DNA of 64,000 nucleotides from Spirosoma sp. KCTC 42546 (GTDB taxonomy: Bacteria > Bacteroidota > Bacteroidia > Cytophagales > Spirosomataceae), in contig NZ_CP041360.1 of the NCBI RefSeq assembly GCF_006965485.1, positions 3,348,001 to 3,412,000 of the forward strand, written 5' to 3'. The notes beneath the pieces were generated by a model. That model did not search any database. It saw nothing but the letters and a program-made list of their open reading frames with translations, and was not told the DNA's origin. This document shows, piece after piece, positions 52,887 to 62,057 of this stretch. Each line of letters starts with the position of its first letter. Position 1 is the first letter of the stretch. The position numbers and the translations under genes were made by a program.

Positions 52887-55604
52887 TCATCTTAGTCGAA
52901 TACTAAATAACAGAACGGCTTGCTGCGCGCCACTCAGAATATATAATTCATTGGTGCGCTCGTCGAATTGCAGAGCCACCGGAAAATCACTTGGAATAGG
53001 ACGTTCTCCAATAATACGACCATTCAGGTCATACAAAGTCGTGAATCCACCCGACTTAACACTAATCAGATCGATACCGGCACCAAGCCGATGATACCGA
53101 ACGTTGTTTCGCCCCGATTGCAACGCCCGAACATCGAATAACCGTTGTCCGCGCTGATCAAGAATGGTTATTTCAGTATCTGTCGTACGTAGCAGCAACC
53201 AATTCGTTTGATCTTCATCCGGGAAAAGCCGGAACGAGCCATTCCGAACTGGGCGATAGAGCTGCGTTCGTTTGGCAATCAGTCCGTTAGTATTTATCGT
53301 AAGTAGTTGACCTTCATCGGCAATCGTTTGAATCAACGATTGCCCCGCTGGTAGTAGTGCTGGTCCAACGAACTTAATTTCGGGCTCCTCTTCGTTTGTC
53401 CGTTCAATTCGAGCTGGGAAGTGGGGAAACTCGCTTCCATTTTCACGCCAGTAATTCAGTGTGCCATTGGCCTGCATACCCAGAATGTTCATACCAGCTG
53501 GCGTGGCTATAACCTGAAACGGTAGTTGGAGCACGCCCTTATTCGGAGCCGTCATGATACGTACAAAGGCCCGACGCTGACGGTCGAGAGCATAAATGTG
53601 TCCATCTTCATGAGCGGCTAAGGCAACCAGATTTCGTTGCTGACTACCTCGAGGGCGTGCCAGATACGATGGGTCGATACCATGTGGTAGCGGGATAGCC
53701 TGAAGCGCTACTTGTTTACTGATGCGTACGGGATCAGCCACATAGAGTGTCCGGTCAGTCATGAACAAATATTGCAAGCGGCCATTATTCAGGAAGTCGA
53801 CACCTAAGGCGTTGCTACGAATCGGCCCATCGGTGTTATTCTGTACGAGTTTATCGCCTTCGGGCGTTACCAGCACAAATTGCCCCGCGTTATTCTGAGC
53901 ATAAAACTGAGCCGAACTGTCGCTGAGATTTCCCGTCACAATGGGGGCTGCAATCAAGGGGGCGTTGAACTCCGTTTTCTTGTGCAACAGTAATTTATTG
54001 AGCACCGCCCGACTAGCCCGACGGGTTGTGCGTCCCAGAATTACGGTCGACTGAACGTTTTCGTTGCCGTAGCTGGCCTGGTAGGCCATATTTTCCAGAT
54101 TAGACAATGCTGTGCTACCAGAAACTGGATCAACCTGATCGAGCAGGTTTTGCCAGGCCAGCGGCCAGGTTGTTGGGACAGTTGTCTGAGCCCGGTTCAG
54201 TCGAATAAAAGCTGTAAAATTGGCGGGGCGAAGGGTTGTCGTGAGCAATTCTGCCTGGCGTACGTCCGCTGTCCAGACCGCTCCCCGTTGTAACTGTTGC
54301 AGATAATCCTGCATGGTCTCTTCACTATTAGCCACAATCAATGAGGAGCCATGCTGCGTTATCCAGCTTTGCGAAAAACCGGAAAATAAGCTACTGAATA
54401 AGGAGGCAGGTAACTCGGGTACGTTCAACTGCAATAGTTTATGGCCCAGATAATCTTTAGGAGGAGTAGGTGTTCTGGCACCTGCCCGATAGGCTATCTG
54501 TTGGTAGGCGTTGGCAAGCTGCTTGCCATTTTGGGCTGTCAGAATCAGTATTTGCCGGAGTGAACCGGTTGGTGATTCCATGCGGCTCAATAAAAGATCG
54601 CTGCCCAGTGACTGGTAAAGTACCTTGGTATCTGGTTCAATTTGACTGAATCGATCCCGCAAAAAATCACTGGAAGCTGACCCGAGTAGTTTGCTCAACG
54701 AACGACCAAAACGGGGTGCATCGCTAATACTGATATGATAAAGAGTAGCAGTTGTTTGCGGAATTAGATTAGCATGCTGAATCCGTTGGGGTGTTTGATT
54801 GGCGAATAGCGCTGCTACATCGCGCCGACCGCCAATTTTGTCAACGGCATAGCCAATCAGGTGCGACCGGGAGGCCGATTGCCGGAATTGCAGGTTTAAT
54901 TCTTCGGGTAAGAATAAACGCACTAGTGACCCCACATTACTAAACAACGACTGGAGTACTTCCGGTCGAACCGACACAACAGCCAGGTGATCGGCATCGA
55001 CCCGAAAATCAGGCTCTGAGTGCGTCAGTTTGAGCGATTGGTGCATTCGCTTGGCAACGTTCTCGATCAGGATACCGGACACGCTACCCACCAAAAAACC
55101 ATCTGTCAGGATAAATGAGCCTATTGGTTCATTCATCCGGGAAACAAAGTCCAGAATTTTTTCGCCTGAAAATGTGTGATTCAATACCCGGTACTGACGA
55201 GGATCAGGGTTTGTTACCCGGTTCAGAAAGGCCTGATCTTTGTCGGTTAGCGGAATATAAAAAATAAAATCAAGCGTAGTTTTTGAAACCGAATGGAGGG
55301 AGTAGCGAATCGTTCGGCCCGAAACAAACCGTAGTACCGTAGCCGAATCAGCGGTTGCATACAGAAATCGGTCGAGACGTTGGCGGGCTTCATCAAAGAC
55401 CGGAATCTGCCGCAATGACATCTCGGTTCGCAATGACCGGGCTGAAATGGTATCCTGCAGACGGTCGCTGGCCAGTACCATCAACGCGCCCGGCGGAACA
55501 AGTGAGCCAACGGAGCGAGTCACTGGAAAGAATTGTCGGTATCCCCACCAGCAAGCCGCTAGCAGAAGCAGTACACCAACTCCAATCCAGAGATTTCGTT
55601 TCAT
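52887..55604 (-). CDS. Large protein with N-terminal membrane anchor, DUF3352-like start
   Basis: 905 residues. A single membrane segment at the N-terminus (LWIGVGVLLLLAACWWGYRQ) and an entirely extracytoplasmic remainder. Residues 30-470 are reminiscent of DUF3352 (VPPGALMVLASDRLQDT at the start, repeated F-x-A-F-I-R-L strands). From about 575 on, the sequence shows repeated W/G-rich strand patterns (FLNNGRLQYLFMTDRTLYVA, ALAAHEDGHIYALDRQRRAF, SFRLFPDEDQTNWLLLRTTD, FDERTNELYILSG), suggesting a beta-propeller. I do not know the function; a large cell-surface or periplasmic scaffold is likely. Confidence 0.62.
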   Translation of the reverse strand: MKRNLWIGVGVLLLLAACWWGYRQFFPVTRSVGSLVPPGALMVLASDRLQDTISARSLRTEMSLRQIPVFDEARQRLDRFLYATADSATVLRFVSGRTIRYSLHSVSKTTLDFIFYIPLTDKDQAFLNRVTNPDPRQYRVLNHTFSGEKILDFVSRMNEPIGSFILTDGFLVGSVSGILIENVAKRMHQSLKLTHSEPDFRVDADHLAVVSVRPEVLQSLFSNVGSLVRLFLPEELNLQFRQSASRSHLIGYAVDKIGGRRDVAALFANQTPQRIQHANLIPQTTATLYHISISDAPRFGRSLSKLLGSASSDFLRDRFSQIEPDTKVLYQSLGSDLLLSRMESPTGSLRQILILTAQNGKQLANAYQQIAYRAGARTPTPPKDYLGHKLLQLNVPELPASLFSSLFSGFSQSWITQHGSSLIVANSEETMQDYLQQLQRGAVWTADVRQAELLTTTLRPANFTAFIRLNRAQTTVPTTWPLAWQNLLDQVDPVSGSTALSNLENMAYQASYGNENVQSTVILGRTTRRASRAVLNKLLLHKKTEFNAPLIAAPIVTGNLSDSSAQFYAQNNAGQFVLVTPEGDKLVQNNTDGPIRSNALGVDFLNNGRLQYLFMTDRTLYVADPVRISKQVALQAIPLPHGIDPSYLARPRGSQQRNLVALAAHEDGHIYALDRQRRAFVRIMTAPNKGVLQLPFQVIATPAGMNILGMQANGTLNYWRENGSEFPHFPARIERTNEEEPEIKFVGPALLPAGQSLIQTIADEGQLLTINTNGLIAKRTQLYRPVRNGSFRLFPDEDQTNWLLLRTTDTEITILDQRGQRLFDVRALQSGRNNVRYHRLGAGIDLISVKSGGFTTLYDLNGRIIGERPIPSDFPVALQFDERTNELYILSGAQQAVLLFSIRLR

Positions 55605-55713
55605 AGATAGTTGATACGTGCAGTACGTGCAGTAGGTGGAATAAGGTAACTAAGTGCAGTAAATAAACGACACTCAATTAACGTACTCCACCTACTGCAC
55701 GTACTCCACTAGT
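55605..55713. repeat. Intergenic hairpin with 19-bp perfect arms (ACGTGCAGT units)
   Basis: The 9-bp unit ACGTGCAGT occurs twice in tandem (55616-55633). AGTACGTGCAGTAGGTGGA (55622-55640) is exactly mirrored at 55687-55705. The loop of 46 nt holds further GTGCAGTA and ACGTAC-like words. Confidence 0.78.
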
Positions 55714-57105
55714 TTACTTTCCCCACATTGCGTTAGCTGTTTCGGGGAAAGGCATGGTTACTTCGGGTACATTGGCCGCTACTCGGTTTGCCCATTCAAC
55801 ACCCTGCATGAGCGAGTGGTCCTGATTACTGACCTCGTATTTCCAGGCACCAAAACGACCTCTTGAGTAGATGCCAAACGGCTCCAACTGAGGCAGAACG
55901 GCTTTCAGAATGCCATCCCGCTCTACCGAGGGGGTTGGATAACCGTAATCGAATGCCATGTGGAACGTTGAGATCACATCGTCGGCCGATTCAATCAGCT
56001 TATCTTCGATCAGGGCACGAATCGTGTCATCAATCAGCGTTTCCCGGTTAACAGGTTTGGCCGATGACTCGCTCGTTTCGGTCATTAACGACCAGTTCTG
56101 CGTGATATCTGGTACGTTGTTAGGGCTATAGTTCGAGAACACCGTTACGCGATAGTAGGGGCTGTTGTATTCTGGAAAATACATCCAGCACATGGTTTTC
56201 AGGCTCTCTTTTGGTTTGCCTTTCAGCCCGATTCCCACCACGTTGGTTGATGAATGCTTGAGCCCTTGCGCCGTCTGTACGGTTTCGGAGGAGAGGCCTT
56301 CCACCCGTTGCGTGAACAAATCGAGGGGCATGGTGCTCAACAAATTCTCGTACTGAATTTCTTCACCATCGGCCAGCACGATTTTTTTCTCTGACCCGAT
56401 TACCTTTTCGACGGTAGCATTCAGCTTTACATACTCGCGGCCAACGAGGTCACCAACGGCTTCCCAGATACCACCTGTACCGCCCTGCTTCGGAAATTTA
56501 AAGGTGCTATTGGGCCCCCAGGAAAAATCGTCCTGATCGAAAATGATATTCTTGGTAACCCGCTGTAAATCCGTGACGGCCACTCGTTCTCCCACCCAAA
56601 CAGCATTCATATCTTCGGGGGGATAGGCCCACACTTTGAAGTTGTATGGGAACATGAACGTTTCGGCTAGCCCTGGCCCGAACGTAGCCAGAATCCACTC
56701 CCGAAAGTTTGCGGGCTTCTGGTTGGTTGGGAATTTATAATTGTGGATAATGCCTTCCAGGCACTTCCACATCGTTTCAGGGGTCAGGTACTTTATATTG
56801 TTCTGAAACGGATAGGGTACAAAGCGATTTTCGATCCAGACCCACGATTCACGTTGGTGACTAAGCCATCCATCTTCGCCCAATGCTTTTAACATCAGGT
56901 CGTCGAAGTATTTATAGTGCGAAAATTGAACATGACCACCAACGTCCCAGGTGAATCCTTTTTCGTCCACAAAACTTTTAGACAGACCTCCAATGCGATT
57001 TTCTTTCTCTAAAACAATAAAGTCGGTAATACCTAACTCTTTCAGACGATAAGCGGCTCCCAGACCTGTTGGGCCAGAGCCAATAATTACATACTTATAC
57101 TTCAT
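55714..57105 (-). CDS. FAD-dependent amine-oxidase-like oxidoreductase
   Basis: 463 residues. YVIIGSGPTGLGAAYRLKEL is the dinucleotide-binding motif, followed by FIVLEKENRIGGLSKSF and DVGGHVQFSHYKYFDDLM. NLLSTMPLDLFTQR and FGIYSRGRFGAWKYEVSNQD near the end resemble protoporphyrinogen-oxidase and UDP-galactopyranose-mutase-like proteins of sugar loci. It probably oxidises or rearranges a nucleotide sugar. The gene lies in line with the DPM1-like GT2 gene. Confidence 0.82.
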   Translation of the reverse strand: MKYKYVIIGSGPTGLGAAYRLKELGITDFIVLEKENRIGGLSKSFVDEKGFTWDVGGHVQFSHYKYFDDLMLKALGEDGWLSHQRESWVWIENRFVPYPFQNNIKYLTPETMWKCLEGIIHNYKFPTNQKPANFREWILATFGPGLAETFMFPYNFKVWAYPPEDMNAVWVGERVAVTDLQRVTKNIIFDQDDFSWGPNSTFKFPKQGGTGGIWEAVGDLVGREYVKLNATVEKVIGSEKKIVLADGEEIQYENLLSTMPLDLFTQRVEGLSSETVQTAQGLKHSSTNVVGIGLKGKPKESLKTMCWMYFPEYNSPYYRVTVFSNYSPNNVPDITQNWSLMTETSESSAKPVNRETLIDDTIRALIEDKLIESADDVISTFHMAFDYGYPTPSVERDGILKAVLPQLEPFGIYSRGRFGAWKYEVSNQDHSLMQGVEWANRVAANVPEVTMPFPETANAMWGK

Positions 57106-57222
57106 AAGTTGGAATCAGATGTATGATATAGGATGTAAGATGTATAGTGTATAATAGATGATCCAACCTATATGTTTAATTAGTTGACATCATACACCAT
57201 ACACGCTATATCCTACACCAAT
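57106..57222. repeat. Intergenic imperfect hairpin (GTATGATATAGGATG words)
   Basis: Left half holds GATGTATGATATAGGATG, AAGATGTATAGTGTATAA and similar words; the right half holds CATCATACACCATACACGC and TATATCCTACACC, which pair with the left with gaps and mismatches (core AGGAT and GTGTAT words conserved). Unit length is not constant. Confidence 0.6.
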
Positions 57223-57984
57223 CTACGCTGTTACAGGTTCTGGTTTCTTGAGGGCTTTGACTTTACTGCCTAATTCGAAGCGGAATTGAGCGAGTTCTTT
57301 GAAACTCTGAATACAAACCTTGAGGAGTTTCCACTTTAAAATAGACACGGTACCCGTTAAGCGTTCTTTGTGGGTTATTGGAATATCGAAGGTATTGAAG
57401 CCTGCTTTTTTCGACATTACGGCCAGGAAAATATTGGGAGCAAATGGGGTAGGATCAGGCAACTGAGCCAAAAGCTTTTTCAAAAATGTACCTCGAATTA
57501 GCCGGAAGGGAATATTGCTGTCCATGATATACGTTCCATAGATGAACGCAATGCTCCACCGAAGAATCCGGGTAATGATCAAGCGGGCCAGGGCATCGTA
57601 CCGTTCTTCACGATAGCCCAGAATAAACGGAGATTCGTTACGCTTAGCCCATAATTTACCAAAGTCGTCAGTAATGAACTGGTCATCGCTATCGGTTTGG
57701 AAAACGTATTCTGAATCCAGTGCAACTGCCTGTCGATATCCATTGACAACCGCATTTCCATGACCACCATTAACCTGATGGACCACCATCAGTTTTGGGT
57801 AACGATCTTTAATTTGGTCCAGGATAGCACCCGTTTTATCGCGCGAGCCGTCATTAACGACGATCAGGCGGGTGTTTTCAGTTGGAAACTGACGGGTCAA
57901 CAAATCGGTCCACTGTTTTACAACAGTTTCGATCACTTCTTCTTCATTGTAAGCCGGCATTACAATTGACAGCAGGAGGCTCAT
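57223..57984 (-). CDS. Glycosyltransferase family 2 (DPM1-like)
   Basis: 253 residues. LLSIVMPAYNEEEVIETVVK, LIVVNDGSRDKTGAILDQIK and YVFQTDSDDQFITDDFGKLW give a GT-A core with DSDD metal motif. There are no clear C-terminal membrane helices, as in soluble dolichyl-phosphate-mannose-synthase-like enzymes that make undecaprenyl-phosphate sugars. Could supply the lipid-linked donor for the GT-C-like protein encoded nearby. That link is inference. Confidence 0.87.
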   Translation of the reverse strand: MSLLLSIVMPAYNEEEVIETVVKQWTDLLTRQFPTENTRLIVVNDGSRDKTGAILDQIKDRYPKLMVVHQVNGGHGNAVVNGYRQAVALDSEYVFQTDSDDQFITDDFGKLWAKRNESPFILGYREERYDALARLIITRILRWSIAFIYGTYIMDSNIPFRLIRGTFLKKLLAQLPDPTPFAPNIFLAVMSKKAGFNTFDIPITHKERLTGTVSILKWKLLKVCIQSFKELAQFRFELGSKVKALKKPEPVTA

Positions 57985-58092
57985 TCAGTGTACTTTAGGA
58001 GGTTGGCTAGGCGCCCAGCGCTCGCCAACAGGTTTGAAATAAGTTGGACCAACTACTAGTGCCAACGGGATTAGGTATTCTTATCAATACTG

Positions 58093-58100
58093 CAAATATA
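58093..58100 (-). promoter_or_regulatory. -7 promoter box (TATATTTG) for the DPM1-like GT2 gene
   Basis: The minus strand reads TATATTTGCAG. The full TAnnTTTG match lies 108 bases upstream of the ATG in a 200-bp spacer; the leader would be about 100 nt. Confidence 0.4.
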
Positions 58101-58184
58101 GGAAATTGTTAACGGCTAACGGTCTCGATGGCACATGACATTAGCAAGCGGTTAGCATTCCCGGATGCCCCTTGACTCTACGAA

Positions 58185-59345
58185 TTAATACGAAAATTTA
58201 TCTTTCAGTGCATTAATTGGTTTTTCAATGAGGTGCCAGGAGACCACAGCGATTAAGAGAGTCAGGAAGAAAAAAAACGAAAATTGAAAAAAATACGAGC
58301 TGTTCAAAAACGGAAGCTGGTTGGTAAGCCAGTTCCAGGATCGTACGGTAAAATGCGTCGGTTTGGTATGATATACATTGAAGACGAAGTTGTGATAGAG
58401 ATATAAGCCGTAGCTGATACGACCCAAATATTGGCTGACAGGGTTTTCGAGTACCCATTGCATTAGTCCACCAAATCCCAGGATAGCCCGGCCAATCAGG
58501 AAAAAACCAAATAATGAAGCTGCCAACCGTTCCCATACATCAGACATGATATTATGGTAACCCCTGGGCGAATCAATTGAAATCCAGTTATTTAATACGC
58601 CTACTGCTATAAAACCTATTAAGCTTAACCAAACCCAGCTAGTTGGTGTGAAGAATCGAACGAACCGTTCTCGCTGATAGAGCCAGCCGTAGGCCATAAG
58701 CGCCCCTAACCCAAATGAATCTAAGCAAGTAGGCGTTGATACGTACCCAATAAACCAGGGTAGATGAGCGCGGTATAATACATAACGCAGACCAACGCTA
58801 CCAACAATCATGCAGAGTGCGGTTACGGGCACGTACCGACGTGGGATAATAAATAATAATAAAGGCAGAAAAAGATAGACCTGCTCTTCGACAGCCAGCG
58901 ACCAGAGGTGATCGACGGTGCCCATCCAGGTATGGTAAAACGCAATATAAATGTTTGTGGCGTACAGTGCCAGCCAGCCAAATTTTTGCCGAACCGGTGG
59001 TTCGTTGACTAGTGCCAGTATAAATAAAGTTAGGTAATAGACCGGGAAGATTCGGATGGTTCGGCGGATGTAAAATGTTTTCAGGTATTTCGACAGGCCG
59101 CCATTGGGTTGGTTGCTGAGTTTGTCTTTGCTGGAAAGCAGAATGCGGGTAATCAGGAAACCACTTAGTACAAAGAATATTGTAACGCCTAAGGCTCCTA
59201 ACGCACCCACTGGTAATTCGATACGCTCCATTGTCCAGTGGTCAAATAACACTAGGGCAACCGCAATAAACCGAACCCCGTCTAATTGGATAAGGTGGGT
59301 CAGCGTTGGGCGTGTGGGTGTACTTATTGGGGTGTTTGTTTGCAT
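58185..59345 (-). CDS. Acyltransferase 3 family membrane protein
   Basis: 386 residues with about ten membrane helices. LIQLDGVRFIAVALVLFDHW gives the conserved Arg and His; VTIFFVLSGFLITRILLSSK, IRRTIRIFPVYYLTLFI and WSLAVEEQVYLFLPLLL follow. It matches the 27407-28507 protein over most of its length, including CLDSFGLGALMAYGWLY against CLDSFGMGALWAYVTID. It should O-acylate a periplasmic glycan. Follows the GT-C-like gene after 15 bases. Confidence 0.9.
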   Translation of the reverse strand: MQTNTPISTPTRPTLTHLIQLDGVRFIAVALVLFDHWTMERIELPVGALGALGVTIFFVLSGFLITRILLSSKDKLSNQPNGGLSKYLKTFYIRRTIRIFPVYYLTLFILALVNEPPVRQKFGWLALYATNIYIAFYHTWMGTVDHLWSLAVEEQVYLFLPLLLFIIPRRYVPVTALCMIVGSVGLRYVLYRAHLPWFIGYVSTPTCLDSFGLGALMAYGWLYQRERFVRFFTPTSWVWLSLIGFIAVGVLNNWISIDSPRGYHNIMSDVWERLAASLFGFFLIGRAILGFGGLMQWVLENPVSQYLGRISYGLYLYHNFVFNVYHTKPTHFTVRSWNWLTNQLPFLNSSYFFQFSFFFFLTLLIAVVSWHLIEKPINALKDKFSY

Positions 59346-59360
59346 AATTTACATCATTAC

Positions 59361-61100
59361 TTACCAGTTCTTCGCTGCTGTCGTAACGGGTGGGCCTTCC
59401 GATTCGATCGTCTGATTCGTAGGGGAGAGATTCGCTTTCCCATCCGAAAAGGTCAGAATAAAAAGCTGATAACTACCTGCGTCCAGATCGGCAGAAGATA
59501 TACTCGTTCGGAATCCTGTTGTAAACAAGTTCGCGGGACGGATGATTGCTTTTCGGATTGATTGTTGATTTTGCCGGACCGGAAATAAATAGGTTCGTTT
59601 TGACGACCGCGCCACTATATAGGCTCCCGCATCACCCAATCCCTGGGCAGGCGTAGTCGTGTTTTGTAGATCGTACCCGCCCGCTTGTTTAGCGATCTGA
59701 AGACTAACGAGTGGTGGTTGGGCAGGTTCATAAATCGTTGCCAGGGCCGAGTCGTAGAAGCCAGGTGATAAATCAATGTAGCGATTGGTTGTGGAGTCGA
59801 TGCTGGGTGTGGGACTGTTGCCGGGATGGGTCCAGTTAAATTGACTAGTAAGCAAGTACTGTCGTAGCCAGATGGTGTCGCTCAGATAGGTCAGGTAAGA
59901 ACTCCACATCAGGCTGATGCTGAATAATAGTCCTAAAGCCAGTATCCATTTTTTTGCTGATTGCTGAATCTCACCGACGATGTAAGTGTATACCAGAGCC
60001 ATCAACAGCAATGAATAGAGCTTATAACGACTGGTAATGAGTGTATTAATCCCAAACCCTGCTCTTGTCCAGGCTACAATCACGCCTGTACCAACTAAAA
60101 AAGCTGCGGTACCCAGAAAGAAATAATCGAAAGGGGACAGGGTTCTACGACTTAGCCATTTACGCAGAATGTATAAACAGATAGCCAGAACGATGAGTAA
60201 GATCAGTCCACCAAACAACATACAGTTACCAATAACTGGACGTATGGGCAACGCTTCGGCAGCCGATCCAATAAAAGCTAACCAGCCCCCAATCAACTCA
60301 GTGATAGAACCTTTGGCAGGAGGGTTACCAGGCGGGCTTTTGTAATGCAGAAAATAGAGCGGAATCGAAATGAGCGTACTTAAACTCCAGAAAATTAATG
60401 GCTTACGCTTTTGCCGATCCTTAAGTACAAGCTGTAAAAGCAATAGCGCGAAGCCAATGGGCCAGACAAGCAATCCATTACCACTGGTTAAGGTAGCTGC
60501 CAGCGCAACTAGTAACGCAGGACCAATTTTTTGAGTAAAGGCGAGCAGATAAATGGCCCAAACGATCCAGAGGATTACCGTGAAGTTCTGTAGAGCGGCC
60601 ATGCCCCAATACATATTCTCCCACTGAGATAGGTTTAGCAGCAGAAAGGCAACAGGAGGGAGGTAAACCAGGCAATCGGCCAGATTGGGAGAGGGCCTAT
60701 ACTTCAGCCCTCGTTGCGTAACTGAATGACCTATTGCCAGCCCGAAAATAGCAATCAACCCCAGGAGGCTCATGTTGCCAATCACCATTAAATGGCGGTA
60801 ATTGAACTTGCCAAACAGATGGAAATCAAACCAGGTTATGATGCGGTCATAAACGATTCGGTGCTCATTATGCTGTCGGAAAAGCTCATAAAGCTTTCCC
60901 GAAACGGATGTTTCCTTATCCAGATTGAACAAAAATGCTCGTAGAACATGATCGTCCCACTTAGGTACATTCACCGCATAGCTTGCCCATACATACCAAA
61001 ACACGAAGACCGGAATCAGAATCAGAAACGCAGCTACCCATAGATCGAAGGGTTTGTAGCGAGTCTGGTGTGATTGCCGGGTATTGGATAGCGTAACCAA
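59361..61100 (-). CDS. Polytopic membrane protein, GT-C-like, paralogue of 14684-16408
   Basis: 579 residues from TTG 61100; no in-frame ATG lies near the N-terminus, so a non-ATG start is needed. About ten membrane helices and a C-terminal soluble domain. The first periplasmic loop has PKWDDHVLRAFL, and QHNEHRIVYDRIITWFDFHL parallels DDERRIVVDRLVAITTYL of the other copy. The C-terminal domains are also alike (YIVARSSKRTYLFPVRQNQQ against FIILKSDAQQQIIPTQQNRF). Probably a periplasm-facing sugar transferase; no named family recognised. Confidence 0.65.
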   Translation of the reverse strand: MVTLSNTRQSHQTRYKPFDLWVAAFLILIPVFVFWYVWASYAVNVPKWDDHVLRAFLFNLDKETSVSGKLYELFRQHNEHRIVYDRIITWFDFHLFGKFNYRHLMVIGNMSLLGLIAIFGLAIGHSVTQRGLKYRPSPNLADCLVYLPPVAFLLLNLSQWENMYWGMAALQNFTVILWIVWAIYLLAFTQKIGPALLVALAATLTSGNGLLVWPIGFALLLLQLVLKDRQKRKPLIFWSLSTLISIPLYFLHYKSPPGNPPAKGSITELIGGWLAFIGSAAEALPIRPVIGNCMLFGGLILLIVLAICLYILRKWLSRRTLSPFDYFFLGTAAFLVGTGVIVAWTRAGFGINTLITSRYKLYSLLLMALVYTYIVGEIQQSAKKWILALGLLFSISLMWSSYLTYLSDTIWLRQYLLTSQFNWTHPGNSPTPSIDSTTNRYIDLSPGFYDSALATIYEPAQPPLVSLQIAKQAGGYDLQNTTTPAQGLGDAGAYIVARSSKRTYLFPVRQNQQSIRKAIIRPANLFTTGFRTSISSADLDAGSYQLFILTFSDGKANLSPTNQTIESEGPPVTTAAKNW

Positions 61101-61119
61101 GGGATAACGGATAAAATGT

Positions 61120-62028
61120 CTAATTCGTGAAGGAGGCTAATTGCCGGGCAATAGTGGCCGGGTCTAATCCCGATAGTTGCTGGTGGTATTTCTGATCGCC
61201 GTACAGGCCATTCGGATAGCCCTGTGCCGAAAGGCTCACAAACCGGCTGGGCATGACCCCATCTGCCAGCAATTTGACAGATAGCTGTTGGGCGAGACCA
61301 CCGACCGATACGTGCTCTTCAACGACCAGCAGCGGTTTCCCTGCCCAGCGGTGTGCTAAATCGGAAGGCAGATCAAGAGGGAGATTGGTTGCCGTAAACA
61401 CATCGAATTGACCTGTCAACAGCTCGTCTTTAAGCGCTGTCAATACATTGGCTGCCACAGGGCCTAACGCCACAACCGTTCCAATGGAAGCTGGGCTTTT
61501 AACAATGTGTTTAAACGAACCATAGGTTTTGGCTCCATCGGGCGTGTTCGGACCTGCGCCTAAGCGCAAATAGGTTGGGCGGCCTTCAGCTACAATCTGA
61601 TCCAGCATTGGCGCTACTTCGTCGGCAAAGGCCGGGATGTAGGTATTCACATTTTGCAGGCTACTCAGGCAGGCCAGATCCTCAATGGCGTGGTGCGTAC
61701 TACCCATGATGCCGTAGCCATACCCTCCGCCATTGCCGACCAAAAACACCGGCATTTTGTGTAGACACACATCGTTTCGAAACTGCTCAAGGCATCGATA
61801 CACGACAAAGGGGGCAATACTGTAACAGAATACTTTATAGCCTTTATAGGCCATACCAGCAGCTACACCAACCATATTCTGTTCGGCAACGCCCGCATTG
61901 ATGAAGCGGGGACCCAACGCATCGACCACGTTTTCGAGGGCGGCATACCCCAAATCGCCCGTGATAAAAACTACTTTATCGTCTTCGCGCCCGATTTTCT
62001 CGATGGCGGCTGAAAATTCTTTACGCAT
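61120..62028 (-). CDS. Transketolase, C-terminal (pyrimidine plus C) half
   Basis: 302 residues holding only the pyrimidine-binding and C-terminal domains: VVFITGDLGYAALENVVDAL, FINAGVAEQNMVGVAAGMAY (the catalytic-site E), STHHAIEDLACLSSLQNVNT and EEHVSVGGLAQQLSVKLLAD. Split transketolases need a separate thiamine-diphosphate-binding N-terminal subunit, and none is adjacent; the next gene upstream is an unrelated DUF433/DUF5615 remnant. The partner may lie beyond the window. Sugar-locus versions transfer ketol groups for unusual sugars. Confidence 0.85.
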   Translation of the reverse strand: MRKEFSAAIEKIGREDDKVVFITGDLGYAALENVVDALGPRFINAGVAEQNMVGVAAGMAYKGYKVFCYSIAPFVVYRCLEQFRNDVCLHKMPVFLVGNGGGYGYGIMGSTHHAIEDLACLSSLQNVNTYIPAFADEVAPMLDQIVAEGRPTYLRLGAGPNTPDGAKTYGSFKHIVKSPASIGTVVALGPVAANVLTALKDELLTGQFDVFTATNLPLDLPSDLAHRWAGKPLLVVEEHVSVGGLAQQLSVKLLADGVMPSRFVSLSAQGYPNGLYGDQKYHQQLSGLDPATIARQLASFTN

Positions 62029-62057
62029 ACTATTTTTGACAGTGGTAAAACCGTCTA

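Noticed and set aside
13681-57222. Reading the spacer hairpins as a MITE, REP or insertion-sequence family.
   Set aside because: Arms differ in sequence at every locus, lack target-site duplications and share no terminal motif, so a transposable element does not explain them.
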